Shown here: positions 8,499 through 16,998 of the stretch, one piece after another
Layout: each line of letters begins with the position of its first letter
Numbering within the stretch: position 1 is the stretch's first letter
Assembly (NCBI GenBank): GCA_035711845.1
Contig: DASTBU010000091.1
Span: 46,431-110,430, forward strand
Source: DASTBU01 sp035711845
GTDB taxonomy: Bacteria; Acidobacteriota; Vicinamibacteria; Vicinamibacterales; 2-12-FULL-66-21
DNA: 64,000 nt
Direction of reading: 5' to 3'
Program-made: the position numbers and the translations under genes
Notes under the pieces: model-generated
What the model saw: only the letters and a program-made list of their open reading frames with translations
What the model was told of the DNA's origin: nothing
Database searches by the model: none

Positions 8499-9991
8499 CC
8501 TGGGCCTCCTAACCGCCTTGCTATCAAGAGTATCACGGCTTGCGAGGGGTCGGTGACGCGAAAATCCTCACCCACGGCCAGCCCCACGATCCACACGATC
8601 CGCTCCGAACCGTCGACCACGAGCGGGAGCGAATCCCGGGCTTCCCGGGGAACTTTCCGGTCGACGAGAAAGTCCTGCAACTTCTTGTGCCGCCCGTGCA
8701 TCCCGGCCGGCTGGAAGCGGTCGCCCGGGCGCCTCGATCTTACGCTCAGGGGCGGCACGAGGGCGTCCGCCCGGACCGCCACGTCCAGCGCGCCGGGCAT
8801 CGAAAATCCGGGATCCGACCCCGGCTCCCTGTGTTCCGCCGAAATCGCCCACCTCTGGGGTTCGAGAATCACCTCTCCAGGAATAGACAACGGAAACGCG
8901 AAAGAGTTCGAAAACCCCCTGAATGGTACCCGCACGAGCTCGATCCGGTCGCCGCGCCGCACCGCCTGCTGGCCCGGCAGGCTGAGACTTCCGCTCTCTG
9001 CCGCCATCAGCGACAGCAGAGCTGCCACGTGGTCGTATCCGACAAATCTGTCGGGAGCCAGAATCGAGAGCGCCAACCGCACGAGGCGCGACGCCACCGC
9101 TTGCGAAAGTCCGGCCAAGCCGGCGGCGTCGATCTCGACGGCAGCGATGTCTGCAGGCAGCCGGGGCAATGCCGGCCCGAACCAGCAGCCACCCTCGGGG
9201 CCCAGGATCTGGTCTGCGGTCAGCGGGACAGTGTCGGCACTGCTATTCCTTAAGACGATCAAACTCGCGGATCCGATTGCTTCCATCTGCAGGTGATCGG
9301 CGTCAGCCCGGGCGCCGTCGGCCTCCCGCGCCAGCACGTCGATGATGCCCGGCCTGAACTCCCGCTCCAGATAAGGGATGAGCTCGTGGCGGACGCGATT
9401 GCGCGGGATCGAGAGATCCAGATTGGTCGCGTCTTCGCAGAAGGCCTGCCCTCGCCCTTCGAGATATCCGAGAAGCTCCTCGCGACGGACGTCAATCAAC
9501 GGACGTACGACTCTGCCGGCAACCGGATAGATGCCGGCGAGCCCGCCAGCCCCAGCTCCGCGCAGGAGCCTCAAGAGGAACGTCTCGGCCTGATCGTTGC
9601 GCGTGTGGCCGGTCGCGACCACGTCAATGCCGGTCTCGATCATCACGCGCCGGAAAAACCCGTAACGGACCGTGCGACCGGCGTCTTCCAGGGAACGCTT
9701 CTGCTGTCGCGCGACCTGGCGCACGTCGACGCGCTCCGTGAAGAACGGGATGTGGAGCGTGGCCGCGAGCGCGCGACAGAATGTCTGATCCTGCTCCGCC
9801 TGGTCCCGAAGCGCGTGGTTGACGTGCGCAATCCCCGCGACCGTGAACGATCCGCGCTCCTGGAGGTCCCTCAACAGCAGCGTGAGGGCGACCGAGTCCG
9901 GACCGCCGGAGAGCGCCGCGAGCACGCGGCCTCCTGCCGGGATCATCCCGTGCTTCCGGACGGTCGCGAGAACACGCTCGGCGAGGGACAT
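8495..9991 (-). CDS. tilS: tRNA(Ile)-lysidine synthase
   Basis: TilS converts C34 of tRNA-Ile2(CAU) to lysidine, switching it from Met/AUG to Ile/AUA. The 498-residue protein has the N-type ATP pyrophosphatase P-loop SGGPDS (28-33), the GHTRNDQAET segment and RNRVRHELIPYL, all diagnostic. Its C-terminal part matches the family's C-terminal domain, including RRPGDRFQPAGM. I chose the ATG at 9991 because residues before it would be read from the upstream tRNA and spacer. The gene sits 61 bp downstream of a CAT-anticodon tRNA on the same strand and overlaps ftsH by 4 bases. Confidence 0.95.
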   Translation of the reverse strand: MSLAERVLATVRKHGMIPAGGRVLAALSGGPDSVALTLLLRDLQERGSFTVAGIAHVNHALRDQAEQDQTFCRALAATLHIPFFTERVDVRQVARQQKRSLEDAGRTVRYGFFRRVMIETGIDVVATGHTRNDQAETFLLRLLRGAGAGGLAGIYPVAGRVVRPLIDVRREELLGYLEGRGQAFCEDATNLDLSIPRNRVRHELIPYLEREFRPGIIDVLAREADGARADADHLQMEAIGSASLIVLRNSSADTVPLTADQILGPEGGCWFGPALPRLPADIAAVEIDAAGLAGLSQAVASRLVRLALSILAPDRFVGYDHVAALLSLMAAESGSLSLPGQQAVRRGDRIELVRVPFRGFSNSFAFPLSIPGEVILEPQRWAISAEHREPGSDPGFSMPGALDVAVRADALVPPLSVRSRRPGDRFQPAGMHGRHKKLQDFLVDRKVPREARDSLPLVVDGSERIVWIVGLAVGEDFRVTDPSQAVILLIARRLGGPG

Positions 9992-10052
9992 GGACGCGGG
10001 GCAGCGGACCCGGGAACCGAACCTTGACGGAGAGACCCGAGACTGGACAAAT

Positions 10053-10129
10053 TGGTGCCGGTGCAGGGACTTGAACCCCGGACTCCGCGGATATGAGCCG
10101 CGTGCTCTAACCAACTGAGCTACACCGGC
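10053..10129 (-). tRNA. tRNA with CAT anticodon: tRNA-Ile2 (lysidine substrate) or elongator tRNA-Met
   Basis: A complete cloverleaf folds on the minus strand: 7-bp acceptor (GCCGGTG/CACCGGC), D arm GCTCAGTTGGTTAGAGC, a 5-bp anticodon stem CGCGG/CCGCG around loop CTCATAT, T loop TTCAAGT, discriminator A and an encoded CCA (10053-10055). The anticodon is at 10093-10095. The G1-C72 pair argues against initiator tRNA. The T-loop sequence recalls E. coli tRNA-Ile2, and the gene directly precedes tilS, so Ile2 is favoured, but elongator Met cannot be excluded by eye. Confidence 0.95.
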
Positions 10130-10155
10130 AGGAAAGATCTATTGTAGCAGAGGGA

Positions 10156-10866
10156 ATGAGCGCTACGACACGCCCGCCCACCACCGCCGACCATGTCGCC
10201 CGCGTCGTTGCGCTCGTCGAAGGCTGGCTGAGCGAGCCGCAGGGACGCGCCCTGTTCGACGCCGCCTCCTCCACCACCGGCCGGGGGGCCATCGTCGAAA
10301 TCGGCTCGTGGAAGGGGCGATCGACCATCTGGCTCGCGGCCGGCGCACAAACCTGCGGACGCCGCGTGCACGCGATTGATCCCCACGTGAACTCCAGAGA
10401 AGACCCGCAGGCGAACACGCTGGCGGACTTCACGCAGAATCTCGAGAAGGCGGGCTTCTCGGACGCCGTCGAGCCGCTCGTCATGCCGTCGGCCGATGCG
10501 GCGCGCATGATCGAGGGCCCGGTGGAGGTGCTCTTCATCGACGGCGATCATTCCTACGAGGCCGCGCGGCGTGATGCCGAGCTGTGGCTGCCAAAGTTGG
10601 TGGATGGCGCGACCGTGATGTTCCACGACGTCACGACAGCTGCCTACAACGGACCGCGCCGGGTGTTTCGGCGCCACATCTGCCTCAGCTCGCAGTTCGA
10701 TTCGATCAAGCGAGTCGGCTCGATGGCCGTCGCGCGCAGAACCAGGCGCCGGAACGCTCTCGGCGCGGTGCAGGGCGGCGTCGCCTGGCTGCTTCTGTTC
10801 ATCTACGATGCGAAGGCGGGGCTCCGAAGGCTGACGCGCGCGGTCGCGTTCAATCGACGGCGCTGA
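10156..10866 (+). CDS. Class I SAM-dependent methyltransferase (Methyltransf_24-like)
   Basis: A 236-residue protein with a Rossmann methyltransferase core. The SAM-binding motif I reads IVEIGSWKGRST, followed by an acidic post-I strand ending HAIDPH. LFIDGDHSYE is the second acidic loop typical of the Methyltransf_24 group that includes glycan- and antibiotic-tailoring enzymes. The C-terminal 60 residues are basic, with one hydrophobic stretch (GGVAWLLLFIY) that may touch the membrane. It is divergent from the tRNA/tilS run, starting 26 bp beyond the tRNA. No neighbour suggests the substrate. Confidence 0.8.
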   Translation: MSATTRPPTTADHVARVVALVEGWLSEPQGRALFDAASSTTGRGAIVEIGSWKGRSTIWLAAGAQTCGRRVHAIDPHVNSREDPQANTLADFTQNLEKAGFSDAVEPLVMPSADAARMIEGPVEVLFIDGDHSYEAARRDAELWLPKLVDGATVMFHDVTTAAYNGPRRVFRRHICLSSQFDSIKRVGSMAVARRTRRRNALGAVQGGVAWLLLFIYDAKAGLRRLTRAVAFNRRR

Positions 10867-11023
10867 CCACGCGAGGCGGACGTCGGGCAGCGCCACGTAG
10901 ATGCGAAACACCCATACCCATCGGTGACTTCGGGTAAGCGGATCGAACCGGACGCTCGAGGAGCATTCGCCTCGAGCTCACGTGATTCTGCGCTCTCGCC
11001 CAGGACCAGACGCCAGCCTGAGG

Positions 11024-11917
11024 TCAGCGGCGCCGCGATCGTCTCCGCACGGGACGCGCGGCGGCCGCCAAACCAAGGCCGAGCAGAGCCAGCGCGGCCG
11101 GCTCCGGCACTTGCACCTGCTGGGGCTCCGCGTACAGGAAGTCATCCATCACCGCGAGGTCGGTGCCGTTACCCTCGGTCGTGCTGGCGTCCAGTGCGGC
11201 GTTACCAGTGGTGATGCGAACGCGACCAATCTGCTCGCCGGCCGTTGCAATGCCGCCGAGAAACGAGAGGCTGCCATCCGACACGACGCCTGCGGGTACG
11301 ACATGGGTCGCGATGAGATTGCCCAGGAAATCGAAAAACTGGATCTGCGTGGTCTGGTCCAGATCGACATCGGAGAACACCGCGCCGAATCCACCGACCG
11401 CCGCGGGAATTCCGAGTGGGTTTATGGCATCAACCGTCCCAGGGATGATGAATGAAACATCCGTGACGTTGCTGCCTACGGGGTTGAACACCCGGACGGG
11501 GCTGAACGCGCTGAATTGGCCGTCGTACGACGGGTTGCCATAGAAGTCGGCGATGTCCGAGACGCCATTCAGTGGATCGTTGTCGGTAACCGGAACCTGA
11601 ACGAACCCGGTTCCCGGTGTCTCGATCAAGGCACCCCGCGTGTTGAAGAACACCGTAAACGGCGTTGCGCCAGGAGCCGTCGCGGTGCTCCCACCACCGT
11701 CCCAGTTGATCTCACGCCGGCCGTCTGCCAGCGGGCCCGGGTCATTCGCGTTCAAGGGATCGCCAAGAGCGGCCCGGAAAGCGTCGACGGTGCCCTGAAT
11801 GCTCGCCGATGAGGAATTGCCTCCGATGGCGAAGGTGATGATCTCCGCTGAACTGATCGTGGGCACAACGAGGATCACACTCAGGCTAAACGCTGTCATC
11901 CACCTGCGTTGACTCAT
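11024..11917 (-). CDS. PEP-CTERM sorting-domain protein
   Basis: A 297-residue exported protein: an N-terminal signal peptide (about residues 1-24), a beta-rich Gly/Asn/Asp body, and a C-terminal tripartite tag of VPEP, a hydrophobic stretch (AALALLGLGLAAAA) and an Arg-rich tail. In bacteria with EPS and exosortase this tag directs cleavage and surface or exopolysaccharide association. The start at 11917 follows a strong GAGGAGGG five bases upstream; an earlier ATG gives a non-signal extension. The body matches no enzyme I recognise. No exosortase is in the window. Confidence 0.85.
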   Translation of the reverse strand: MSQRRWMTAFSLSVILVVPTISSAEIITFAIGGNSSSASIQGTVDAFRAALGDPLNANDPGPLADGRREINWDGGGSTATAPGATPFTVFFNTRGALIETPGTGFVQVPVTDNDPLNGVSDIADFYGNPSYDGQFSAFSPVRVFNPVGSNVTDVSFIIPGTVDAINPLGIPAAVGGFGAVFSDVDLDQTTQIQFFDFLGNLIATHVVPAGVVSDGSLSFLGGIATAGEQIGRVRITTGNAALDASTTEGNGTDLAVMDDFLYAEPQQVQVPEPAALALLGLGLAAAARPVRRRSRRR

Positions 11918-12009
11918 TCGCCCTCCTCGGGGTTTGATCCGCCAAGATATCGGAGCCGCTGTCGTTCTCCAGTCTCGGCATGACATGCCCATTGCCGTCG
12001 CAGCGGCTG

Positions 12010-12015
12010 ATTATA
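12010..12015 (-). promoter_or_regulatory. Candidate -10 element of the PEP-CTERM gene
   Basis: A perfect TATAAT is read on the minus strand about 93 bp upstream of the PEP-CTERM start, within an unusually AT-rich pocket (about 12005-12065) between this gene and the ADOP permease. No good -35 hexamer is seen at 16-18 bp spacing, so this is tentative. Confidence 0.35.
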
Positions 12016-12175
12016 GACACTCGGCGGGCGGTGGGATATGTGAATTTTTGGTAAATGACCAACTCATGAGCTCTAAGCCCGTCTGCACCAATTGTCGAGC
12101 CGCGTCGCGATTGGCAGCGCAGTCACGGACGGATGAATTCTTACAATTCCTGACTCCTTACTCCTGCTACCCAAA

Positions 12176-14611
12176 TCAGCGGAGGAGTTGCGCCGCGTCG
12201 AGACGGGTGGCGTGGCGGGCAGGGCCACCGGCCGCGAGCGCCGCCGCGATCATCAGCAGCATCGCGGCGCCGGCGAGGCTCAGCGGGTCCAGCGCGTCGA
12301 TCTCGAACAGCAGGCTGCGAACGACGCGCGTGGCGGCGGCGGCCCCGGCGAGTCCGATGGCCGCGCCCAGACCCGCGAGCCAGAGCGCTTCGCCGAGGAC
12401 GAGCCGGCAGATGCCCGCGGGCGTGGCGCCGAGCGCGACGCGAACCGCAATCTCACGCTCGCGCTGACGCACCTGCGCCGTCATTACGGCAGCGAGACCA
12501 ATCGCCGCAAGCAGCAGAGCCGTGACACCAAAGACGCCCAACAGCCGTGCATTGAACTTCGGTCGCGCAAGCGGGCCATCGAGCAGCCGCTCGAATGGCG
12601 AGACCCGCATGACCTGCACGCTGGGGTCGACGGCTCTCACGGCGTCGCGCGCGACCGACGCCGTCAGATCGAGAGGCGCCGTGGTCCGCAGCACGAGCGG
12701 CTGCGCCGTCAAGATGAACTGCGCGGACGGCAAGTACAGCGTGGCCCGCTGCCTGGCGAGCTCGCGGTAGCGCGTCGGCGCCGCGACCCCGACGACCGTG
12801 CGCCACGGATCGCGCGAATCCGGGCCGCCCATCTTCATCCGCTTCCCGATCGCATCCTCTCCCGGCCACGTACGCGCGGCGACGTCCTCGCTGACGATCG
12901 CCACGTCGAGGCCGCCCGCCCGATCAGCCGCCGTGAAGCCACGACCGCGCACGATCGGCACCTCAAAGGTCTCGAAGTATGTGTGGTGCACGGACTCGAG
13001 ATTCAGGGACGGGTTGATCGCCGCGCGGTCGGCGCTCTGCCCCTCCGCGGTGAAGCGCGGAACGTCCCATCCACCTCCGCCGGAAAACGGCAGGACGTTG
13101 ATGGCTGTCGCCGACGCGATCGCCGGTGCGGCTTCGAGGCGCTCGAGAACATCGTTGAGGAACTGTGCCTGCCGGCCGCGCTCTACGTACCGTGAGAACG
13201 GCAGAGACAGCTCCACGAAGACGAGACGGTCGACGGCAAGGCCGACCTCGACCGACTGCAGGCGAAGCACACTGCGCGTGACCAATCCCGCAGCAGCAAC
13301 AACGGAGACGGCTAGCGCGACCTGCGCCACCACCAGTCCGCGCCGCTCCCGGCGTGCCGCCGTCCCCGCGGCTCCGCGGCCGCCGGTTCGAAGATCCGAC
13401 GAGAGGTTGGTCCGCACCGACCACATCGCCGGTGCCACGCCGGCCAGCATCGACGTGACGAGGGCGACACCGACCGTGAAGAGGACGACGGCGACATCGA
13501 CCCGCACCGACTCGACGCGCGGCAGCCCGTCGGGCACGAGCGTGACGAGCGCATCCAGGCTCCACCAGGTGAGCGCCAGGCCCGCTGCCGCCGCCGCAGT
13601 CGACAGCAGCACACTCTCGAGTATCAGCTGGCGTGCGAGCCTGCCGCGCCCGGCACCCAGCGCCTGACGAACCGCCAGCTCGCCGCGCCGGGCCTCCCCC
13701 CGCATCAGCACGAGGTTCGCGACGTTCGAGCTCGCGATGAGCAACACGAGCACGACGGCGGCAAGGAGCGCTATCAGCACCGGGCGGACGTTGCCGACGA
13801 CCACGTCTTCCAGCGACCGGACGACGAGGACCAGCCCGCGTGTCACCGGACGAGTGGCTGCCGATTCGTATTGCCGCGCCAGCGCCGTGAGCTCGCTCGC
13901 CGCCTGCTGAATCGTCACGCCGGGACGAAGTCTCGCGATCAGATCGACCTCGCGCTGCGCGGCATCGCCGAACGGCTCGACGATCGGCACCGACCGCGTC
14001 GTCCGCCACACCTCGGTACCGGCTGGATAGTCGACGTCCGGCGGCATGACGCCGGCGATGATGAACGGCCGCTCGCTCAGCGTGACACGGCGTCCGATCG
14101 CGTCGGGTGAGCCGCCGTAGCGCCGCTGCCAGAGCCCGTGGCTGATCACGAGCACATCCTCGGCACCCGTCTTGTCGTCGGCCCGCGTGAACGCGCGCCC
14201 GAGCAGCGGCTCGACGCCGAGCACTTCGAAGAATCCGCCGGTGACGAGCGCACCCATCACGTAGGCCGACTCCCCGTCTTCGTCCAGGATCCAGCGAAAT
14301 GCGCCGTTCGAGTCCACGCCAGCGACGCTCTCGATCAGCCGGCTCGCGGCGCCTGCCGCCTCGATCTCGGCATCGCCGAAGGGATAGTGTGCATAGCCCG
14401 TCGATCGCAGCTCCTTCCAGGCGACGATCAGCCGATCCTGATCGCGCACGGGCAACGGACGGAGAAGCACGCCCCGGATGAACGTGAAGATCACGGTGGT
14501 GCCGAAGACGGCGAGCGCCAACATGAAGATCGCGGCGCCGCTGAACGCCCTGGCCCGCGACAGTCCACGCCACGCGTGGCGGAGGTCGTACGAGAAGTGT
14601 TCGAGGAACAT
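12176..14611 (-). CDS. ADOP-family ABC transporter permease (MacB/FtsX-like)
   Basis: An 811-residue permease with the duplicated MacB/FtsX layout. It has an N-terminal helix (about residues 20-45), a large MacB-type periplasmic domain and three helices around 270-390, then a second periplasmic domain and three C-terminal helices. The C-terminus ends in the usual PARHATRLDAAQLLR-type segment. Such single-chain duplicated permeases are expanded in Acidobacteriota and are often orphaned from their ATPase, as here. The start at 14611 (MFLEHF) is where homology to the family begins; the open frame extends upstream without it. The substrate is unknown. Confidence 0.88.
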   Translation of the reverse strand: MFLEHFSYDLRHAWRGLSRARAFSGAAIFMLALAVFGTTVIFTFIRGVLLRPLPVRDQDRLIVAWKELRSTGYAHYPFGDAEIEAAGAASRLIESVAGVDSNGAFRWILDEDGESAYVMGALVTGGFFEVLGVEPLLGRAFTRADDKTGAEDVLVISHGLWQRRYGGSPDAIGRRVTLSERPFIIAGVMPPDVDYPAGTEVWRTTRSVPIVEPFGDAAQREVDLIARLRPGVTIQQAASELTALARQYESAATRPVTRGLVLVVRSLEDVVVGNVRPVLIALLAAVVLVLLIASSNVANLVLMRGEARRGELAVRQALGAGRGRLARQLILESVLLSTAAAAAGLALTWWSLDALVTLVPDGLPRVESVRVDVAVVLFTVGVALVTSMLAGVAPAMWSVRTNLSSDLRTGGRGAAGTAARRERRGLVVAQVALAVSVVAAAGLVTRSVLRLQSVEVGLAVDRLVFVELSLPFSRYVERGRQAQFLNDVLERLEAAPAIASATAINVLPFSGGGGWDVPRFTAEGQSADRAAINPSLNLESVHHTYFETFEVPIVRGRGFTAADRAGGLDVAIVSEDVAARTWPGEDAIGKRMKMGGPDSRDPWRTVVGVAAPTRYRELARQRATLYLPSAQFILTAQPLVLRTTAPLDLTASVARDAVRAVDPSVQVMRVSPFERLLDGPLARPKFNARLLGVFGVTALLLAAIGLAAVMTAQVRQREREIAVRVALGATPAGICRLVLGEALWLAGLGAAIGLAGAAAATRVVRSLLFEIDALDPLSLAGAAMLLMIAAALAAGGPARHATRLDAAQLLR

Positions 14612-14736
14612 CGGGCGCCTCGGGAAGTGGAATCGAACGAACGACCGTCCCGCCGCGTGAACGGCGGTCGATGGCCGGCGGGCGGCGCGGCCGGTCAGGC
14701 CGTTTTCAGAATCGAGCCGATCGTTCCCATCCTGAT

Positions 14737-15690
14737 CTACCGGCCCGAATCCGCCTCGAGCAGGGCGGCAGCCAGCAGCGGAATCATCAGCTCGTGATGC
14801 CCGACCAGGGAGTACCCCTTCCCGATCCCCGCGACCGGGCGCGATACCACGTTGGTCTGGGGACGATACATCCGCATGAAATCCAGGTTCACCGTCGTCA
14901 ACCCATCGAGCGAGATGCCGCGGTTCCTGACGAGCGCAACGGCCTTGAGGAACACTTCGGGAAGCACCACGGCCGAGCCGCAATTCAGGTAGACGCCGTG
15001 CGCCAGCCGGCCGACGTTCGAGACGAGGTAGCGGAAATCGCGAAGGCTGCCTTCACCGAGCGCCGCGCCGGACGCAGCGGGATGCATGTGAATGATGTCG
15101 GTACCGATGCCAACGTGCACCGTGACGGGGATGGCCAGCCGCGACGCCGCTGCAAGGACGCTGAGCGACTCGTGCGCCGGCTTCATCGCGCGGAGACGCT
15201 CTCCGACGGCCTGTCCGATTCCAAGGCCCCGCCCGACCCCTTCGGAGATGGCCGCGTTGAGAAGCGTTCCGGTCTCTTCGGCCATGCCGAAGCTGCCGGG
15301 CCCGAGCGCCTCGTCCACCTCCTCCGACGTGGACCCCGAGACGGCCAGCTCGAAATCGTGAATCACGCCCGCGCCATTGGTGGCGATCGCCGATACGAAT
15401 CCCCGCTCCATCAGGTCGATGAGCACCGGTGACAGCCCCGTCTTGAGGACGTGGGCGCCGATGCCCCAGAGGATGCCGCGGCGTGCCCGCTGCGCATCGC
15501 GAATCGCGCCGACCACCGCCCTGAAATCCGATGCCGCCAGCAGATTGGGAAGCGAATCGATCAGCCCCCGAACGCCGGAGCCCGGTTTGTAGGGCGACGC
15601 AAAATCCGTCACATTCGCTTTGCTCTTCCGCGAGGCCAGCGGGTAGGTCTGCACGCCCGTAAGGTCGAACTCTTCGTAGGGAAACGCCAC
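14737..15690 (-). CDS. Conserved protein resembling deoxyhypusine synthase-like bacterial proteins
   Basis: A 317-residue soluble protein with alternating strands and helices and Gly-rich loops, suggesting a nucleotide-binding alpha/beta fold. Conserved-looking segments include WGIGAHVLKTG, NGAGVIHDFELA, GSFGMAEETG, HVGIGTDIIHMHP and VYLNCGSAVVLPEVF. The pattern recalls bacterial DHS-like proteins, but bacteria generally lack hypusine, so real deoxyhypusine synthase activity is not implied. The start is GTG at 15690, without a clear Shine-Dalgarno. It lies downstream of queA, separated by a 7-bp-period repeat array. Function unknown; confident only that it is a conserved gene. Confidence 0.6.
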   Translation of the reverse strand: MAFPYEEFDLTGVQTYPLASRKSKANVTDFASPYKPGSGVRGLIDSLPNLLAASDFRAVVGAIRDAQRARRGILWGIGAHVLKTGLSPVLIDLMERGFVSAIATNGAGVIHDFELAVSGSTSEEVDEALGPGSFGMAEETGTLLNAAISEGVGRGLGIGQAVGERLRAMKPAHESLSVLAAASRLAIPVTVHVGIGTDIIHMHPAASGAALGEGSLRDFRYLVSNVGRLAHGVYLNCGSAVVLPEVFLKAVALVRNRGISLDGLTTVNLDFMRMYRPQTNVVSRPVAGIGKGYSLVGHHELMIPLLAAALLEADSGR

Positions 15691-15762
15691 GGTGAGGAGA
15701 ATACTTCAGCTATCGGCTGTCGGCCAGCACGGGTCAACTGCCGTGCGCCCATTGGCCGCCCC

Positions 15763-15828
15763 ACAGCATTGAGCATTCAGCATACTGAGCATTCAGCATT
15801 CAGCATTCAGCATTCAACATTCAGCATT
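15763..15828. repeat. 7-bp-period array (GCATTCA) at the queA stop codon
   Basis: Roughly nine heptamers of consensus GCATTCA run up to the base before the queA stop codon (15829-15831). Read along the gene's strand they are TGAATGC. The best-preserved copies are around 15789-15820. Confidence 0.9.
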
Positions 15829-16872
15829 TCACGTGATCAGCATCGCGTCGCCATAGCTGTAGAAGCGATATCGACGCTCGATCGCCTCACGGTAGGCTGA
15901 GAGGACACGGTCGGTGCCGCCGAAGGCGCACGCGAGCATCAGGAGCGACGATCGGGGCAGATGAAAATTTGTCAGCAGGCCATCGGTCACCTGAAAGCTG
16001 AACCCGGGATGGATGAAAAGCGATGCGACCGAGTGGCCAGCCGCAACCTGGCGGTTACGCCCCGCCGCCGCGCTCTCGAGCGCGCGCGTGGTCGTCGTCC
16101 CGACGGCAATTACTCGCCGCCGTTCGTGGCGCGCGCGGTTCACCGCTTCGGCCGCCTCCTTCGACATGAAGTATGGCTCCGGATCGACAGTGTGCTCCTC
16201 CACCGTCTCGCACCGGACCGGTTTGAACGTGCCGTAGCCCACGTGCAGGGTGATTTCGACGCGCGCCACGCCCTTCGCCTCGAGAGCCGCCACGAGCGCC
16301 TTCGAGAAGTGCAGCCCGGCGGTCGGAGCCGCCACGGAGCCGCGGACCTTCGCGTAAACCGTCTGATAGCGCTCGCGATCGGACGTTGTGTCCGCACGTT
16401 TGATGTAGGGGGGAAGCGGGACGTGTCCGAGCGCGTCGATCAACTGCTCGACGGTCCCGCCGGACTCCGCCCATAACCGCAACCGGCGCCGGCCGTAGAA
16501 CTTCCGCTCGAGTATCTCTCCCATCAACACGCCGGCCTCGGCCGGGAAGCGTATCCGCGCACCGGGCTTCAGCTTCTGGCCCGGGTGGACGAGCGCCTCC
16601 CAGACATCGCTGCCGCCAGGCGCGAGCAACATGCATTCGACAGCTCCGCCGCTCGGTACTCGATGCCCCAGCAGACGCGCGGGAAAGACGCGAGTGTTGT
16701 TGACGACGAGCAGATCGCCGTCACGCAGGCTCGTCAGCAGGTCGGCTATACCGCCATGACGCACCTCACCCGTGGAGCGGTCCAGCATGAGCAAACGCGA
16801 CTCGCCTCTCGGGAGAGCCTCCTGCGCCACCAGCTCATCAGGCAAGATGAAATCAAAGTCCGACACCTGCAA
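15829..16872 (-). CDS. queA: tRNA preQ1 ribosyltransferase-isomerase (SAM-dependent)
   Basis: QueA transfers and isomerises the ribosyl moiety of S-adenosylmethionine onto preQ1 in tRNA, making epoxyqueuosine. The 347-residue length is typical. Family segments include the N-terminal SDFDFILPDELVAQ, VNNTRVFPARLLG, GHVPLPPYIKR, APTAGLHFS and a C-terminal NFHLPRSSLLML. The start is TTG at 16872, with GAGG seven bases upstream; it gives the canonical M-x-x-SDFD N-terminus. Other queuosine genes are not in the window. The stop abuts a heptamer repeat array. Confidence 0.97.
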   Translation of the reverse strand: MQVSDFDFILPDELVAQEALPRGESRLLMLDRSTGEVRHGGIADLLTSLRDGDLLVVNNTRVFPARLLGHRVPSGGAVECMLLAPGGSDVWEALVHPGQKLKPGARIRFPAEAGVLMGEILERKFYGRRRLRLWAESGGTVEQLIDALGHVPLPPYIKRADTTSDRERYQTVYAKVRGSVAAPTAGLHFSKALVAALEAKGVARVEITLHVGYGTFKPVRCETVEEHTVDPEPYFMSKEAAEAVNRARHERRRVIAVGTTTTRALESAAAGRNRQVAAGHSVASLFIHPGFSFQVTDGLLTNFHLPRSSLLMLACAFGGTDRVLSAYREAIERRYRFYSYGDAMLIT

Positions 16873-16998
16873 AGTTCGACCTCAGCTGGCATTCCGGGTG
16901 CATGACAGTCCAAACGCCGGCGTGGCACCAGGCAACTCGAGTAAGCGGACACCAATCCTCGTCCGCTGAGGGTGCAGAATCGCCGCCTCAGAGGTCAG

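Noticed and set aside
6537..9296. 919-codon plus-strand open frame opposite ftsH and tilS
   Set aside because: Antisense shadow of ftsH and tilS; no start signal and no recognisable domain.
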